From NCBI GenBank assembly GCA_024227975.1, contig JAAETV010000060.1:1-6128 (forward strand): a stretch of 6,128 nucleotides of DNA. The letters are read 5' to 3'. This document shows positions 5,540-6,128 of the stretch, piece by piece; within the stretch, counting starts at the first letter, position 1; every line of letters begins with the position of its first letter. The position numbers were made by a program, and so were the translations under genes. The notes beneath the pieces were generated by a model. It was not told the DNA's origin. It searched no databases and was given only the letters and a program-made list of their open reading frames with translations. Source of the DNA: Actinomycetes bacterium. GTDB taxonomy: Bacteria; Actinomycetota; Acidimicrobiia; Acidimicrobiales; SZUA-35.

Positions 5540-6128
5540 TGTCATCCTCTTCGTCAGCTGAACCGGAGCTGACCTTGCTCCGAATGTAACGGACGACCTC
5601 GATCAGTACCGTCACGCTCAGGGCGGTTCCGAACGCCCACCAGAAGGCGGCGGCGTGGTCGTCCTCGAACCGATCACCGAAAAAGAAACCGAGCGAACCG
5701 GCATAGCCAGCCCAAACGAAAACGGCGAGCAGATCCCAGCGGGTGAACCACGACCAGAAGGGCTGATGGGTCAGCCCACAGGAGAACGTCATCGCCGTTC
5801 GCCCGCCAGGTATGAACCGAGCGGTAATCAGTAGGAAACCACCTCGTCTGCGGATCTCAGCACCGGCGCGCACCAACCGGTCGGCCCCCGATTCCCCCCG
5901 GAAGAACCAGCGGGTGATGAGGGCATCTGAGCGCCGCCCCAGAATGTAGGCCGTCGTGTCACCGGCGTATGCGCCGGCTGCACCCAACAAGATGACCAGG
6001 AGGATCGCAAGATCGCCCTGCCCGGCGGCGATACCACCGACGATGACCGTCGTCTCGCTGGGGACGACGGGGATCACTGAGTCGAGCAGCGCGATGACGA
6101 AGATGACCAGATAGAACCAGGGGCTGCC
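5523..6128 (-). CDS. DedA-family (VTT domain) membrane protein, 5' end missing
   Basis: C-terminal 201 residues of a DedA/Tvp38-type integral membrane protein; the frame is open to the right edge, so the start lies outside. DedA proteins are thought to be membrane transporters or scramblases, several of them acting on undecaprenyl phosphate or supporting membrane potential and envelope integrity. Counting from the edge, visible landmarks are the hydrophobic start with DSVIPVVPSET (Glu25), a Gly/Ala-rich helix with GDTTAYILGRR (about 56-66), and the diagnostic ARFIPGGRTAMTFSCGL (103-119), whose Arg104 and Arg110 match the paired arginines needed in E. coli YqjA. Two further hydrophobic helices follow, then an acidic tail (SADEEDDIRVLD). 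GTG at 6077 is an internal Val, not the start. Its 3' end overlaps kynU tail to tail. Confidence 0.93.
   Translation of the reverse strand, partial: GSPWFYLVIFVIALLDSVIPVVPSETTVIVGGIAAGQGDLAILLVILLGAAGAYAGDTTAYILGRRSDALITRWFFRGESGADRLVRAGAEIRRRGGFLLITARFIPGGRTAMTFSCGLTHQPFWSWFTRWDLLAVFVWAGYAGSLGFFFGDRFEDDHAAAFWWAFGTALSVTVLIEVVRYIRSKVSSGSADEEDDIRVLD

Overview
This is a GC-rich window of ordinary chromosomal layout. GC-rich third codon positions, likely GTG/TTG starts, a possible leaderless start and the protein types fit a high-GC Gram-positive (Actinomycetota). An Acidimicrobiia-like member is a reasonable guess, but nothing here proves it. I see no rRNA, tRNA, CRISPR array, insertion sequence or phage gene, and no gene-free stretch above 150 bases.

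Layout from left to right. (1) The first 25 codons of an unidentified gene run off the left edge on the minus strand (1-76). (2) A seven-helix Bax inhibitor-1/TMBIM family membrane protein lies on the minus strand (220-924). (3) Divergent from it is a Fur-family metal-dependent repressor (1065-1538, plus). The 140-base spacer between them holds a 7-bp inverted repeat lying between and overlapping candidate promoter elements for both genes. (4) Convergent with fur is a minus-strand series read from right to left: GlsB/YeaQ-type small membrane protein (3814-4056), an unrecognised three-helix membrane protein resembling DUF3592 (3093-3761), and a short GMC-family flavin oxidoreductase (1586-3037). 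A perfect 8-bp hairpin separates the first two. (5) Divergent from glsB is kynureninase kynU (4241-5539, plus). It is preceded by a 24-codon open frame (4170-4244) with the best Shine-Dalgarno sequence in the window, whose stop overlaps the kynU start as ATGA. (6) A DedA-family membrane protein on the minus strand overlaps the end of kynU by 17 bases and runs off the right edge (5523-6128).

How the genes work together: kynureninase cleaves kynurenine (or 3-hydroxykynurenine) to anthranilate (or 3-hydroxyanthranilate) and alanine in tryptophan breakdown, but no other gene of that pathway is in the window. BI-1, GlsB and DedA proteins are all membrane proteins loosely tied to envelope or stress physiology, and the Fur-type regulator may control its divergent neighbour. 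These links are inferences from position.

The most interesting item is the short Trp-containing open frame translationally abutting kynU. It may be a leader peptide or small protein, or it may reflect a one-base frameshift at a CCCC run that would otherwise fuse it to KynU. No complete new multi-gene system is evident.
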